Assembly: GCF_001269885.1 (NCBI RefSeq)
Contig: NZ_LHVH01000007.1
Coordinates: forward strand, 1-64,000
Direction: 5' to 3'
From: Pseudomonas kilonensis
Lineage (GTDB): Bacteria; Pseudomonadota; Gammaproteobacteria; Pseudomonadales; Pseudomonadaceae
Length of the DNA: 64,000 bases
The notes beneath the pieces were generated by a model, which searched no databases, was not told where the DNA came from, and saw nothing but the letters and a program-made list of their open reading frames with translations. A program made the translations under genes and the position numbers. Shown here piece after piece: positions 55,390 to 64,000 of this stretch (positions within the stretch are counted from its first letter, which is position 1; every line of letters begins with the position of its first letter).

Positions 55390-58035
55390 TCAGCAGTCCA
55401 GTGGGTTGCGTTTTTCTGGATCGATGCCGAACTTGACGATGGCCTCGGCCACCACCTTGGGTTCGATATCGCCACGGTCAGCCAGGGCTTCCAGGGCTGC
55501 CAACACAACGAACTTACGGTCGACTTCGAAGAAGTGACGCAGTTTCTTGCGGCTGTCGCTACGGCCGAAACCGTCGGTGCCCAGCACTTTGAATTCCTTG
55601 GAAGGAACCCACTGGCGGATCTGCTCGGCGAACAGCTTCATGTAGTCGGTAGAGGCGATGACCGGACCTTTGCGGCCGTTCAGGCATTCTTCGACGTAGC
55701 TCAGCTTTGGCTTCTGGCCAGGGTGCAGGCGGTTGCTGCGTTCTACGGCCAGGCCGTCGCGACGCAGTTCGTTGAAGCTGGTGACACTCCAGACGTCGGC
55801 GCCGACGTTGAATTCTTCACGCAGGATCTTCGCTGCCTCACGCACTTCGCGCAGGATGGTGCCGGAGCCCATCAACTGGACGTGGTGCGCCGCTTCGCGG
55901 GTGTCTTCTTCGAGCAGGTACATGCCCTTGATGATGCCTTCCTCGGCGCCGGCCGGCATGGCTGGCTGCTGGTAGGACTCGTTCATCACGGTGATGTAGT
56001 AGAAGACGTCCTGTTGCTCTTCGGTCATCTTCTTCATGCCGTCCTGGATGATCACCGCCAGCTCGTAGCCGTAGGTTGGATCAAAGGTGCGGCAGTTCGG
56101 GATGGTGGCAGCCAGAATGTGGCTGTGACCGTCTTCGTGTTGCAGGCCTTCGCCGTTCAGTGTGGTCCGGCCAGCGGTGCCGCCGATCAGGAAGCCACGG
56201 GTGCGGCTGTCGCCAGCGGCCCAGGCCAGGTCGCCGATACGCTGGAAGCCGAACATCGAGTAGAAGATGTAGAACGGCAGCATCGGCTGGTTGTGGCTGG
56301 AGTACGAAGTGCCGGCAGCGATGAAGGAGCTCATGGCGCCTGCTTCGTTGATGCCTTCTTCGAGGATCTGGCCCTTCTTGTCTTCCTTGTAGAACATCAC
56401 CTGGTCTTTATCGACTGGCTCGTAGAGCTGGCCGACGGAGGAGTAGATGCCCAACTGACGGAACATGCCTTCCATACCGAAGGTACGGGCTTCGTCCGGA
56501 ATGATCGGAACGATGCGCGGGCCGATTTCCTTGTCCTTGACCAGTTGCGCGAGGATCCGCACGAAGGCCATGGTGGTGGAGATTTCACGGTCGCCCGAGC
56601 CGTCGAGGATAGCCTTGAGGGTATCCAGCGATGGGGTTGGCACGCTGAAGCTTTGCGCGCGGCGCTGCGGCACGAAACCGCCCAGTGCAGTGCGGCGCTC
56701 GCTCAGGTAGCGGGCTTCGGCGCTGTTTGGCTCTGGCTTGAAGAACGGCAGGTTCTCCAGTTCGTCGTCTTTGACCGGAATGTCGAAACGATCACGGAAC
56801 AACTTCAAGCTGTCGACATCGACTTTCTTGGTGTTGTGCGCAGTGTTCTTCGCTTCGCCAGCACCGGTGCCATAACCCTTGATGGTCTTGGCCAGGATGA
56901 CGGTGGGTTGTTCTTTGTGGTTGACCGCTTCGTGGTACGCCGCGTAGACCTTGTACGGGTCGTGGCCGCCACGGTTGAGTTTCCAGATCTCGTCGTCGGA
57001 CAGGTCTGCAACCATTGCCTTGAGTTCAGGCGTGTTGAAGAAGTGTTCACGCACGAACGCGCCGTCTTTGGCTTTGTAGTTCTGGTACTCGCCGTCGATG
57101 ACTTCGTCCATGCGACGTTGCAGGATACCGTCGACGTCCTTGGCCAGCAGTGGGTCCCAGAAACGGCCCCAGATGACTTTGGTCACGTTCCACTGGGCAC
57201 CGCGGAATACGCCTTCGAGCTCCTGGATGATCTTGCCGTTGCCGCGAACCGGGCCGTCGAGGCGCTGCAGGTTGCAGTTGATGACGAAGATCAGGTTGTC
57301 GAGCTTCTCGCGGCCGGCCAGGGAGATCGCACCGAGGGATTCCGGCTCGTCGCACTCGCCATCGCCCAGGAAGCACCAGACTTTCTGCTTGCCTTCCGGG
57401 ATGAAGCCACGGGCTTCCAGGTACTTCATGAAACGTGCCTGGTAGATCGCCTGGATCGGGCCCAGGCCCATGGATACAGTCGGGAACTGCCAGAAGTCGG
57501 GCATCAGCCAAGGGTGCGGGTAGGACGACAGGCCCTGACCGTCCACTTCCTGGCGGAAGTTGTTCATCTGCTCTTCGGTGATGCGGCCTTCCATGAACGC
57601 ACGGGCGTAGACACCTGGGGAGGTGTGGCCCTGGAAGTAGATCAGGTCGCCGCCGTGTTCGTCGGTCGGGGCCTGGAAGAAGTAGTTGAAGCCGATGTCG
57701 TACAGGGTTGCGCTGGAGGCGAAGCTGGAGATGTGACCGCCCAGGTCAGAATCTTTCAGGTTCGTACGCATCACCATGGCCATCGCGTTCCAGCGTACCA
57801 ACGAGCGAATGCGGCGTTCCATGAACAGGTCGCCAGGCATGCGTGCTTCGTGGGTGACGGGGATTGTGTTGCGGTACGGCGTGGTGATGGCGTAAGGCAA
57901 TTGCGAACCGCTGCGGGTTGCGAGTTCGCCCATACGGGTCATCAGATAGTGAGCACGGTCTTCGCCTTCTTTGTCGAGAACCGATTCCAGGGCGTCCAGC
58001 CATTCCTGGGTTTCGACGGGATCGAGGTCTTGCAT
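55390..58035 (-). CDS. aceE: Pyruvate dehydrogenase E1 component
   Basis: An 881-residue homodimeric-type E1 that decarboxylates pyruvate using thiamine diphosphate. The ThDP motif is GDGECDEPESLGAISLAGRE through NLIFVINCNLQRLDGPV. Length matches E. coli AceE (887). GGAG precedes the ATG. Upstream, the 382-base gap shared with the divergent glnE gene contains two copies of a 15-bp palindrome that may bind a metabolic regulator. Confidence 0.97.
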   Translation of the reverse strand: MQDLDPVETQEWLDALESVLDKEGEDRAHYLMTRMGELATRSGSQLPYAITTPYRNTIPVTHEARMPGDLFMERRIRSLVRWNAMAMVMRTNLKDSDLGGHISSFASSATLYDIGFNYFFQAPTDEHGGDLIYFQGHTSPGVYARAFMEGRITEEQMNNFRQEVDGQGLSSYPHPWLMPDFWQFPTVSMGLGPIQAIYQARFMKYLEARGFIPEGKQKVWCFLGDGECDEPESLGAISLAGREKLDNLIFVINCNLQRLDGPVRGNGKIIQELEGVFRGAQWNVTKVIWGRFWDPLLAKDVDGILQRRMDEVIDGEYQNYKAKDGAFVREHFFNTPELKAMVADLSDDEIWKLNRGGHDPYKVYAAYHEAVNHKEQPTVILAKTIKGYGTGAGEAKNTAHNTKKVDVDSLKLFRDRFDIPVKDDELENLPFFKPEPNSAEARYLSERRTALGGFVPQRRAQSFSVPTPSLDTLKAILDGSGDREISTTMAFVRILAQLVKDKEIGPRIVPIIPDEARTFGMEGMFRQLGIYSSVGQLYEPVDKDQVMFYKEDKKGQILEEGINEAGAMSSFIAAGTSYSSHNQPMLPFYIFYSMFGFQRIGDLAWAAGDSRTRGFLIGGTAGRTTLNGEGLQHEDGHSHILAATIPNCRTFDPTYGYELAVIIQDGMKKMTEEQQDVFYYITVMNESYQQPAMPAGAEEGIIKGMYLLEEDTREAAHHVQLMGSGTILREVREAAKILREEFNVGADVWSVTSFNELRRDGLAVERSNRLHPGQKPKLSYVEECLNGRKGPVIASTDYMKLFAEQIRQWVPSKEFKVLGTDGFGRSDSRKKLRHFFEVDRKFVVLAALEALADRGDIEPKVVAEAIVKFGIDPEKRNPLDC

Positions 58036-58144
58036 GGCTTGCTCCAGGGCGGAAAGGCTACCAGAATCGGTTGCCTGAGTTTGCGACTGGCCTTGTGGGC
58101 AGACGATATAAATTCTTGGATTGCCGAAGGTTGTTTCGGCGGCG

Positions 58145-58211
58145 TGTAGTTTTACTACAAATCGTCGGCCGTTTCAGCCTTTCGAATGTATAGACGAGTA
58201 GTAAAACTACA
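58145..58211. promoter_or_regulatory. Two 15-bp palindromic sites upstream of aceE
   Basis: TGTAGTTTTACTACA at 58145-58159 is a perfect dyad (TGTAGT-TTT-ACTACA). Its copy at 58197-58211 is in the opposite orientation with one end base changed. The centres are 52 bases apart, five helical turns, which suits cooperative binding or looping. A related but longer dyad GTAGTGT...ACACTAC lies at 58359-58383 before glnE. The gap 58036-58417 holds no gene. The regulator is unknown; the TGTA-N7-TACA form is reminiscent of RpiR/HexR-type sites. Confidence 0.6.
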
Positions 58212-58417
58212 CATGAGCGGCTTCTGGCCCCTCGTTTCGTTGTGAGAATAATCGTTACTGTTGGTCTTTAGCCAACTCGTACAGGTAAAAACTTGATGCC
58301 GGCTGCCAATAAAATCAGATTTTCAGCTATTTATCATCTTTGTTCGACAGTCGATCAGGTAGTGTCTTTTAAAAAAACACTACATCGAGCCTTTCCCGCG
58401 CCGATCAAGGATAGACC

Positions 58418-61369
58418 ATGAGCCTGCCCTCGCTTGCCCCAATACCGGAAACGGTACCGGCCATTCTCCAGTCATTGGTCAGTCGTGCCGAGCAGTCGTT
58501 CCGTGCGGTGGTCGCCTTGTTCGACGACGACCACGGGCTGTCGGCCTGGACCCCGCAGCGTTGGGAGGCGTTCAACCGTATTGCCGCCGCCAGCGACTTT
58601 GTCATCGAACAGAGCGTCCGTGACCCGGTGATGCTGCTGGAGCTGGTGCGCAGCGGCGAACTGGACCGCAGCCTGGCGCCCGGTGAAATGTGCGCGCAGA
58701 TCGGTGCCGCCGTGCAGGCCGCCGAGACTGAAGAAGAACTGGGCCGCGTCCTGCGCCGCCAGCGCACCCGCCAGCAGGTACGGATCATCTGGCGCGACCT
58801 GACCCGCCAGGCCGACCTGGTCCAGACCTGCCGCGACCTCTCGGACATGGCCGACACCTGCATCGACCAGGCCTATCAATGGTTGTACCAGCGCCTCAGC
58901 CAGCAATTCGGCGTACCCACCGGACGACGCAGCGGCGAGCCGCAGCAGATGGTCATCCTGGGCATGGGCAAGCTGGGTGCCGTGGAGCTGAACCTGTCGT
59001 CGGACATCGACCTGATCTTCGCCTACCCCGAGGGCGGCGAAACCGTGGGCGTCAAGCGACCGCTGGATAACCAGGAATTTTTCATCCGCGTCGGCCAGCG
59101 CCTGATCAAGGCCCTGGACCCGATGACCGTCGACGGCTTCGTGTTTCGCGTCGATATGCGCCTGCGTCCCTACGGCTCGGCCGGTGCGCTGGTGCTGAGC
59201 TTCAATGCCCTGGAGCAGTATTACCAGGACCAGGGCCGCGACTGGGAGCGCTACGCCATGATCAAGGCGCGCGTGGTGGCGGGTGACCAAGTGGCCGGTG
59301 CGCAGTTGCTCGACATGCTGCGCCCGTTCGTCTATCGCCGTTACCTGGATTTTTCCGCCATCGAAGCGCTGCGCACCATGAAGCAACTGATCCAGCAGGA
59401 AGTGCGGCGCAAGGGCCTGGCCGACAACATCAAGCTGGGCTCGGGCGGCATTCGCGAGGTGGAGTTCATTGCCCAGGCGTTCCAACTGATTCATGGTGGT
59501 CGCGACTTGAGCTTGCAGCAGCGCCCGCTGCTTAAAGTGCTGGGCACCCTGGAGGGCCAGGGGTACCTGCCGGGCAAGGTGATCGATGAGCTGCGCCAGG
59601 GCTATGAGTTCCTGCGTTATACCGAGCATGCGATCCAGGCCATCGCCGACCGCCAGACCCAGATGCTCCCGGATAGTCCGCAGGATCAGGCGCGCATTGC
59701 GTTCATGCTGGGTTTTGCCGACTGGTCGGCCTTTCATGAACGATTGATGTACTGGCGCGGGCGTGTGGCCTGGCATTTCGGCCAGGTCATCGCCGACCCG
59801 GATGAAGAAGAGGGTGGCGAAAGCGAAGTGGTGGTGGGCGGCGAATGGTTGCCGTTGTGGGAAGACAGCCAGGATGAAGAGGCGGCGTGTCGGCAGTTGG
59901 AAGAGGGCGGTTTCGTCGATGCGCCCAAAGCCCTCAAGGCCTTGGCCGCCCTGCGCGGTAGCCCGCAACTGCGCGCCATGCAGCGCCTGGGACGCGAGCG
60001 TCTGGATGCCTTCATTCCACGCCTGCTGGCCCAGGCCGTGGAACATGCCGATCCAGACCTGGTGCTGGAGCGGGTGCTGCCCTTGGTCGAGGCCGTGGCC
60101 CGCCGATCGGCCTACCTGGTGCTGTTGACGGAAAACCCCGGCGCCCTGCGTCGTTTGCTGACGTTGTGCGCGGCGAGCCCGTGGATTGCTGAGCAAATCA
60201 CCCGTTTCCCCTTGCTGCTCGATGAATTGCTCAACGAGGGCCGGCTGTTCAAGCCGCCCTTGGCGCCGGAGTTGGCGGCGGAGTTGCGTGAGCGCCTGAC
60301 GCGCATCCCCGAGGATGACCTGGAACAACAAATGGAGGCGCTGCGGCATTTCAAGCTGGCGCACCGCCTACGGGTGGCCGCTTCGGAAATCGCCGGCAGC
60401 CTGCCGCTGATGAAAGTCAGCGATTACCTGACCTGGCTGGCCGAGGCGATTCTCGAACAAGTGCTGGCCCTGGCCTGGCGCCAGACGACCGCCAAGCACG
60501 GCGTGCCATTGCGCACCGATGGCAGCCTGTGTGATCCGGGCTTCATTATTGTCGGTTATGGGAAAGTCGGCGGCCTGGAATTGGGGCATGGTTCCGACCT
60601 GGACCTGGTGTTCATCCACGATGGTGATCCTCAGGCGGAAACCGACGGCCCGAAACCCATCGACGGCGCGCAGTTCTTCACCCGACTCGGCCAGCGGATC
60701 ATTCACCTGCTGACCGCCCAGACCAACTCCGGGCAGTTGTACGAAGTGGATATGCGCCTGCGCCCGTCCGGGGCATCGGGGTTGCTGGTCAGCTCCCTCG
60801 GGGCGTTTGCCCGTTACCAGGAGAATGAAGCCTGGACCTGGGAGCATCAGGCGCTGGTGCGGGCCCGTGTGCTGGTGGGCAGCCAGGACGTGGGCCAGGC
60901 GTTCGAGAAAGTCCGCGCCCAGGTGCTGGGACGCAAGCGGGACTTGCCGACGCTGCGCCAGGAAGTCAGCGAGATGCGCGCCAAGATGCGCGACAACCTT
61001 GGCAGCAAGGCCACCGCCGCCGGGACCGCACCGAATGCCTTCGAGGCCACGGCACCCTTCGACCTCAAGCAGGATGCCGGAGGTATCGTCGATATTGAAT
61101 TTATGGTGCAATACGCGGCCTTGGCGTGGTCCGAGGAACACCCGTCGCTGGTGCGCTACACCGATAACATCCGCATCCTGGACGGGTTGCAGGAGGTCGG
61201 GCTGATGCCGGCCGAGGACGCCACGCTGTTGCGCGAAGCCTACAAGGCCTACCGCTCCGCCGCTCACCGCCAGGCCTTGCAGAAAGATGCCGGGGTGATC
61301 GCAGGCGATCAGTTCGTGGACGAGCGCCAGCAGGTACTGCGGATCTGGCGGGAGCTGGGCCTGAGCTGA
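58418..61369 (+). CDS. glnE: Glutamine synthetase adenylyltransferase / deadenylylase GlnE
   Basis: A 983-residue bifunctional enzyme that adds AMP to glutamine synthetase and removes it, controlled by PII. Two nucleotidyltransferase domains are seen: the N-terminal deadenylylase with NLSSDIDLIFAYPEGG and the C-terminal adenylyltransferase with GHGSDLDLVFIHD. Each is followed by its helical regulatory part. AAGGA lies before the ATG. It is divergent from aceE, as in other Pseudomonas. Confidence 0.97.
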   Translation: MSLPSLAPIPETVPAILQSLVSRAEQSFRAVVALFDDDHGLSAWTPQRWEAFNRIAAASDFVIEQSVRDPVMLLELVRSGELDRSLAPGEMCAQIGAAVQAAETEEELGRVLRRQRTRQQVRIIWRDLTRQADLVQTCRDLSDMADTCIDQAYQWLYQRLSQQFGVPTGRRSGEPQQMVILGMGKLGAVELNLSSDIDLIFAYPEGGETVGVKRPLDNQEFFIRVGQRLIKALDPMTVDGFVFRVDMRLRPYGSAGALVLSFNALEQYYQDQGRDWERYAMIKARVVAGDQVAGAQLLDMLRPFVYRRYLDFSAIEALRTMKQLIQQEVRRKGLADNIKLGSGGIREVEFIAQAFQLIHGGRDLSLQQRPLLKVLGTLEGQGYLPGKVIDELRQGYEFLRYTEHAIQAIADRQTQMLPDSPQDQARIAFMLGFADWSAFHERLMYWRGRVAWHFGQVIADPDEEEGGESEVVVGGEWLPLWEDSQDEEAACRQLEEGGFVDAPKALKALAALRGSPQLRAMQRLGRERLDAFIPRLLAQAVEHADPDLVLERVLPLVEAVARRSAYLVLLTENPGALRRLLTLCAASPWIAEQITRFPLLLDELLNEGRLFKPPLAPELAAELRERLTRIPEDDLEQQMEALRHFKLAHRLRVAASEIAGSLPLMKVSDYLTWLAEAILEQVLALAWRQTTAKHGVPLRTDGSLCDPGFIIVGYGKVGGLELGHGSDLDLVFIHDGDPQAETDGPKPIDGAQFFTRLGQRIIHLLTAQTNSGQLYEVDMRLRPSGASGLLVSSLGAFARYQENEAWTWEHQALVRARVLVGSQDVGQAFEKVRAQVLGRKRDLPTLRQEVSEMRAKMRDNLGSKATAAGTAPNAFEATAPFDLKQDAGGIVDIEFMVQYAALAWSEEHPSLVRYTDNIRILDGLQEVGLMPAEDATLLREAYKAYRSAAHRQALQKDAGVIAGDQFVDERQQVLRIWRELGLS

Positions 61370-61377
61370 AGATTTAA

Positions 61378-61497
61378 ATGTGGGAGCGAGCTGTGTGGGA
61401 GCAAGGCTTGCCCGCGATGAAAACGCCGCGGTCTCTTGAGGACCGCAGCGCCTGGATCGCGAGCAAGCTTTGCTCCCACACAGCTCGCTCCCACCGT
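61378..61497. repeat. Compound REP element, copy C (85-bp core 61395-61479)
   Basis: The core appears identical to copy A at 20176-20260. It lies between glnE and waaF. The outer REP halves form a further inverted pair (TGTGGGAGCGAGCTGTG and CACAGCTCGCTCCCAC). Confidence 0.9.
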
Positions 61498-61557
61498 TGA
61501 TGGGTGGGGTGTTGTAGATTAGGGCAACAGGCAGCGACCTAAGCCACAGTGATTCTC

Positions 61558-61593
61558 GAGGCGGGGAGGCGTAGGCCTCCCCGTATCGTTTTT
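61558..61593 (+). terminator. Terminator-like hairpin just before waaF
   Basis: GGGGAGGC-GTAG-GCCTCCCC forms an 8-bp stem followed closely by GTATCGTTTTT. It ends only about ten bases before the waaF ATG, inside the leader, so it could be the end of the glnE transcript or an attenuator for the waa operon. Confidence 0.65.
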
Positions 61594-61602
61594 GGAAAGC
61601 AA

Positions 61603-62637
61603 ATGAATATTCTGATCGTTGGGCCCAGTTGGGTCGGTGACATGGTGATGGCGCAGACACTGTTCCAGTGCCTGAAACAGCGTCATCCGCAGTGCGAAAT
61701 CGACGTCCTGGCCCCCGAGTGGAGTCGGCCGATCCTTGAGCGCATGCCCGAGGTACGCAAGGCCTTGAGCTTCCCGCTCGGCCACGGCGCGCTGGAGCTG
61801 GCGACCCGTCGGCGCATCGGCAAATCCCTGGCCGGTCAGTACGACCAGGCGATCCTGTTGCCCAATTCGTTGAAGTCGGCGCTGGTGCCGTTTTTCGCCG
61901 GCATCCCCAAACGCACCGGTTGGCGTGGCGAGTTTCGCTACGGCCTGCTCAACGACGTGCGCGCCCTGGACAAAGACCGCTATCCGTTGATGATCGAGCG
62001 CTTCATGGCCCTGGCCTACGAGCCTGGGACCGAGTTGCCCAAGCCGTATCCACGACCGAGCCTGCAGATCGACCCGGTGACCCGTGAAGCGGCGCTGACC
62101 AAGTTCGGCCTGAGCCTGGATCGTCCGGTGCTGGCCCTGTGTCCGGGGGCCGAGTTCGGCGAATCCAAGCGCTGGCCGGCGGAGCATTACGCCCAGGTTG
62201 CCGAGGCGAAGATTCGCGAAGGCTGGCAGGTCTGGCTGTTCGGCTCGAAAAAAGATCACCCGGTGGGTGAAGACATCCGCTCGCGGTTGATCCCGGGGCT
62301 TCGGGAAGAGTCGGTGAACCTCAGTGGCGACACTTCCCTGGCCGAGGCCATCGACCTGCTGTCCTGTGCCGATGCGGTGGTCTCCAACGACTCCGGCCTG
62401 ATGCACGTGGCCGCGGCCCTGAACCGCCCATTGGTGGCGGTCTACGGTTCCACCTCGCCGGGCTTCACGCCACCGCTGGCCGACAAGGTCGAAGTCGTGC
62501 GCCTGGGCATCGAGTGCAGTCCGTGCTTCGACCGCACCTGTCGCTTCGGTCATTACAATTGCCTGCGCCAGCTCATGCCGTCGTCGGTGAACGAGGCCCT
62601 TGAGCGTCTGCAGGGCACACCCGTGGAGGTTCGGTAA
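61603..62637 (+). CDS. waaF: ADP-heptose:LPS heptosyltransferase II
   Basis: A 344-residue GT9 enzyme that adds the second heptose to the LPS inner core. Family marks are NILIVGPSWVGDMVMAQ at the start, the ADP-heptose site LALCPGAEFGESKRWP, and VVSNDSGLMHVAAALNRPLVAVYGSTSP. It acts on the cytoplasmic face of the inner membrane. The start is chosen at MNILIVG rather than an earlier frame that reads through the terminator hairpin. waaC begins one base after its stop. Confidence 0.96.
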   Translation: MNILIVGPSWVGDMVMAQTLFQCLKQRHPQCEIDVLAPEWSRPILERMPEVRKALSFPLGHGALELATRRRIGKSLAGQYDQAILLPNSLKSALVPFFAGIPKRTGWRGEFRYGLLNDVRALDKDRYPLMIERFMALAYEPGTELPKPYPRPSLQIDPVTREAALTKFGLSLDRPVLALCPGAEFGESKRWPAEHYAQVAEAKIREGWQVWLFGSKKDHPVGEDIRSRLIPGLREESVNLSGDTSLAEAIDLLSCADAVVSNDSGLMHVAAALNRPLVAVYGSTSPGFTPPLADKVEVVRLGIECSPCFDRTCRFGHYNCLRQLMPSSVNEALERLQGTPVEVR

Positions 62638-62638
62638 C

Positions 62639-63697
62639 TTGCGGGTATTGCTGATCAAGACCTCTTCGCTGGGGGATGTGGTCCACACCCTGCCGGCGCT
62701 GACCGACGCGGCGCGGGCGATTCCTGGCATCAAGTTCGATTGGGTGGTGGAAGAAGGCTTCGCCGAAATCCCCACCTGGCACCCGGCTGTGGGCAAAGTC
62801 ATTGCGGTAGCGATCCGTCGCTGGCGCAAGAACCTCTGGCAAACCATCAAGAGTGGCGAATGGCGACGCTTCAAGCAGGGCGTGCGCGCTGAAAAGTACG
62901 ATCTGGTCATCGACGCCCAAGGCCTGCTGAAAAGCGCCTGGCTGACCCGCTACGTCAAGGCCCCGGTGGCCGGCCTGGATAAAAATTCGGCCCGTGAGCC
63001 CCTGGCGGCGCGCTTTTATTCCCGGCGCCTGGCGGTGGCTCGCGGTCAGCATGCGGTCGAGCGCGTACGGCAGCTATTTGCCCTGGCGCTGGGTTATGAC
63101 TTGCCGCAGACCCAGGGCAGCTATGGTCTCGACATCGACCGATTGGTGGAATTGCCACGCCCCTATCCCTATGTGGTGTTCCTGCACGGCACGACCTGGG
63201 AGTCCAAGCACTGGCCCGAACTTTACTGGCGCCAGCTCACCGAGCGCATGGGGCAGTTCGGCGTAGTGGTCAAATTGCCGTGGGGCAACCCGGCCGAGAA
63301 GGCCCGGGCCGAACGCATCGCCAGCGGGCTGCGTAACGCCTTGGTGCTGCCGAAGCTGAACCTCGGCGGGATGGGCAAGGTGCTTGCCGGCGCCCAGGCC
63401 TGCGTGGCGGTGGACACCGGTCTCGGTCACCTGGCCGCGGCCTTGGACGTGCCGACCATTTCGCTGCTCGGCCCCACTAATCCAGTGCTGACCGGCGCCT
63501 ATGGCAAGGGCCAGATTCACCTTGCCAGTGATTTCCCTTGCGCGCCATGCATGCAGAAACATTGCACTTACCCGCCGACCGCCGAAGATGCCCGGCGGTT
63601 TGACCTGAAACGCGAGCAGCCCCTGTGCTTCACGCGTCTGAACCCCGAGCGTGTTGCCAGCCACCTGAGCACGTTATTGGCTGAGGAGCCGCGCTGA
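62639..63697 (+). CDS. waaC: LPS heptosyltransferase I, TTG start
   Basis: A 352-residue GT9 enzyme that adds the first heptose to Kdo. It begins RVLLIKTSSLGDVVHTLPAL, and carries FLHGTTWESKHWP and VAVDTGLGHLAAALDVPTISLLGPT. The start is TTG at 62639, with GGAGG nine bases upstream at the end of waaF and homology from the first residue; the earlier in-frame start would extend well into waaF. It overlaps waaG by one base. Confidence 0.95.
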   Translation: MRVLLIKTSSLGDVVHTLPALTDAARAIPGIKFDWVVEEGFAEIPTWHPAVGKVIAVAIRRWRKNLWQTIKSGEWRRFKQGVRAEKYDLVIDAQGLLKSAWLTRYVKAPVAGLDKNSAREPLAARFYSRRLAVARGQHAVERVRQLFALALGYDLPQTQGSYGLDIDRLVELPRPYPYVVFLHGTTWESKHWPELYWRQLTERMGQFGVVVKLPWGNPAEKARAERIASGLRNALVLPKLNLGGMGKVLAGAQACVAVDTGLGHLAAALDVPTISLLGPTNPVLTGAYGKGQIHLASDFPCAPCMQKHCTYPPTAEDARRFDLKREQPLCFTRLNPERVASHLSTLLAEEPR

Positions 63698-64000
63698 TGC
63701 AATTGGCTTTTGTCCTTTATAAGTACTTCCCCTTTGGTGGCCTGCAGCGTGACTTCATGCGCATCGCCCTGGAGTGCCAGCGACGCGGTCACCAGATCCG
63801 TGTCTACACGCTGATCTGGGAAGGTGACGTGCCGCCCGGCTTCGAAGTGCTGGTGGCGCCGGTCAAGGCGCTGTTCAACCATCGCCGCAACGAGAAGCTC
63901 AGTGCGTGGATGGAGGCCGACCTGGCCAAGCGCCCGGTGGACCGTTTGATCGGCTTCAACAAGATGCCCGGCCTGGACGTGTACTACGCCGCCGACGGCT
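63697..64000 (+). CDS. waaG: LPS core glucosyltransferase WaaG, cut by window end
   Basis: The first 101 residues of a GT4-family glycosyltransferase: MQLAFVLYKYFPFGGLQRDF, with the glycine loop GGLQRD typical of WaaG. It adds the first glucose of the outer core onto heptose II in E. coli, and its relative in Pseudomonas works on the core hexosamine. The ATG overlaps the waaC stop (TGATG). The rest lies beyond the window. Confidence 0.93.
   Translation, partial: MQLAFVLYKYFPFGGLQRDFMRIALECQRRGHQIRVYTLIWEGDVPPGFEVLVAPVKALFNHRRNEKLSAWMEADLAKRPVDRLIGFNKMPGLDVYYAADG

Overview
The window reads as chromosome from a Pseudomonas fluorescens-group bacterium. The grounds are high GC, dense Pseudomonas REP-type intergenic repeats (GTGGGAGCGAGCTTGCTCGCGA and relatives), and the order msrA - dipA - aceF - aceE / glnE - waaF - waaC - waaG, which I recall from P. 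aeruginosa and P. putida. No rRNA, tRNA, IS element, integrase or CRISPR array was found. Coordinates follow the most plausible start codons, with alternatives noted.

Region 1 (about 0.3-19.1 kb, minus strand) is a single long operon of 20 tightly overlapping genes plus one trailing small gene. Its content is that of an aryl polyene (APE) / xanthomonadin-type pigment cluster: a chain-length-factor-like ketosynthase, two acyl carrier proteins, acyltransferases, an acyl-activating enzyme fused to a hotdog dehydratase, two full ketosynthases, a ketoreductase, a second dehydratase, a thioesterase, a LolA-like protein, an MMPL exporter, a lipoprotein, a methyltransferase and a glycosyltransferase. 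Three additions stand out: a MIO-type aromatic amino acid ammonia-lyase that may supply the aryl starter, a flavoprotein with flavin-halogenase signatures, and a CPA2-like antiporter. A good sigma70-type promoter lies 86-115 bases upstream of the first gene.

Region 2 (19.3-25.6 kb) is accessory. It holds an orphan ParA ATPase, trxC, ycaC, a LysR regulator with no ordinary start codon at its conserved N-terminus, a 280-bp conserved intergenic repeat, a tandem array of about ten 88-bp REP-containing units, a small disordered protein, a higBA toxin-antitoxin pair with operator-like palindromes, and a DUF6124 gene preceded by a structured leader.

Region 3 (26-43.6 kb) is mostly housekeeping: selO, the mechanosensitive channel mscK, the K+/H+ antiporter cvrA, a chemoreceptor, a TIGR02449/ZapA-like pair, an acyl-CoA dehydrogenase, and the proline genes putA and putP. 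The put genes are divergent and share a control region with five TGCAAC/GTTGCA sites.

Region 4 (43.6-53.4 kb) holds a DUF2165 membrane protein, a small type VI secretion island (vgrG and a DUF4123 adaptor with no effector after them), rlmJ, msrA, the c-di-GMP phosphodiesterase dipA and a PhoD-like phosphatase. Region 5 (53.6-64 kb) holds the pyruvate dehydrogenase genes aceF and aceE, glnE, and the start of the LPS core operon waaF-waaC-waaG, with waaG cut by the window edge.

The observations most worth following are the structured DUF6124 leader, whose reading frame resembles the start of phage Ash proteins; the halogenase signature and unusual lyase selectivity pair in the APE cluster; the 88-bp tandem REP array; three nearly identical 85-bp compound REP elements at distant loci; and the paired palindromes between aceE and glnE.
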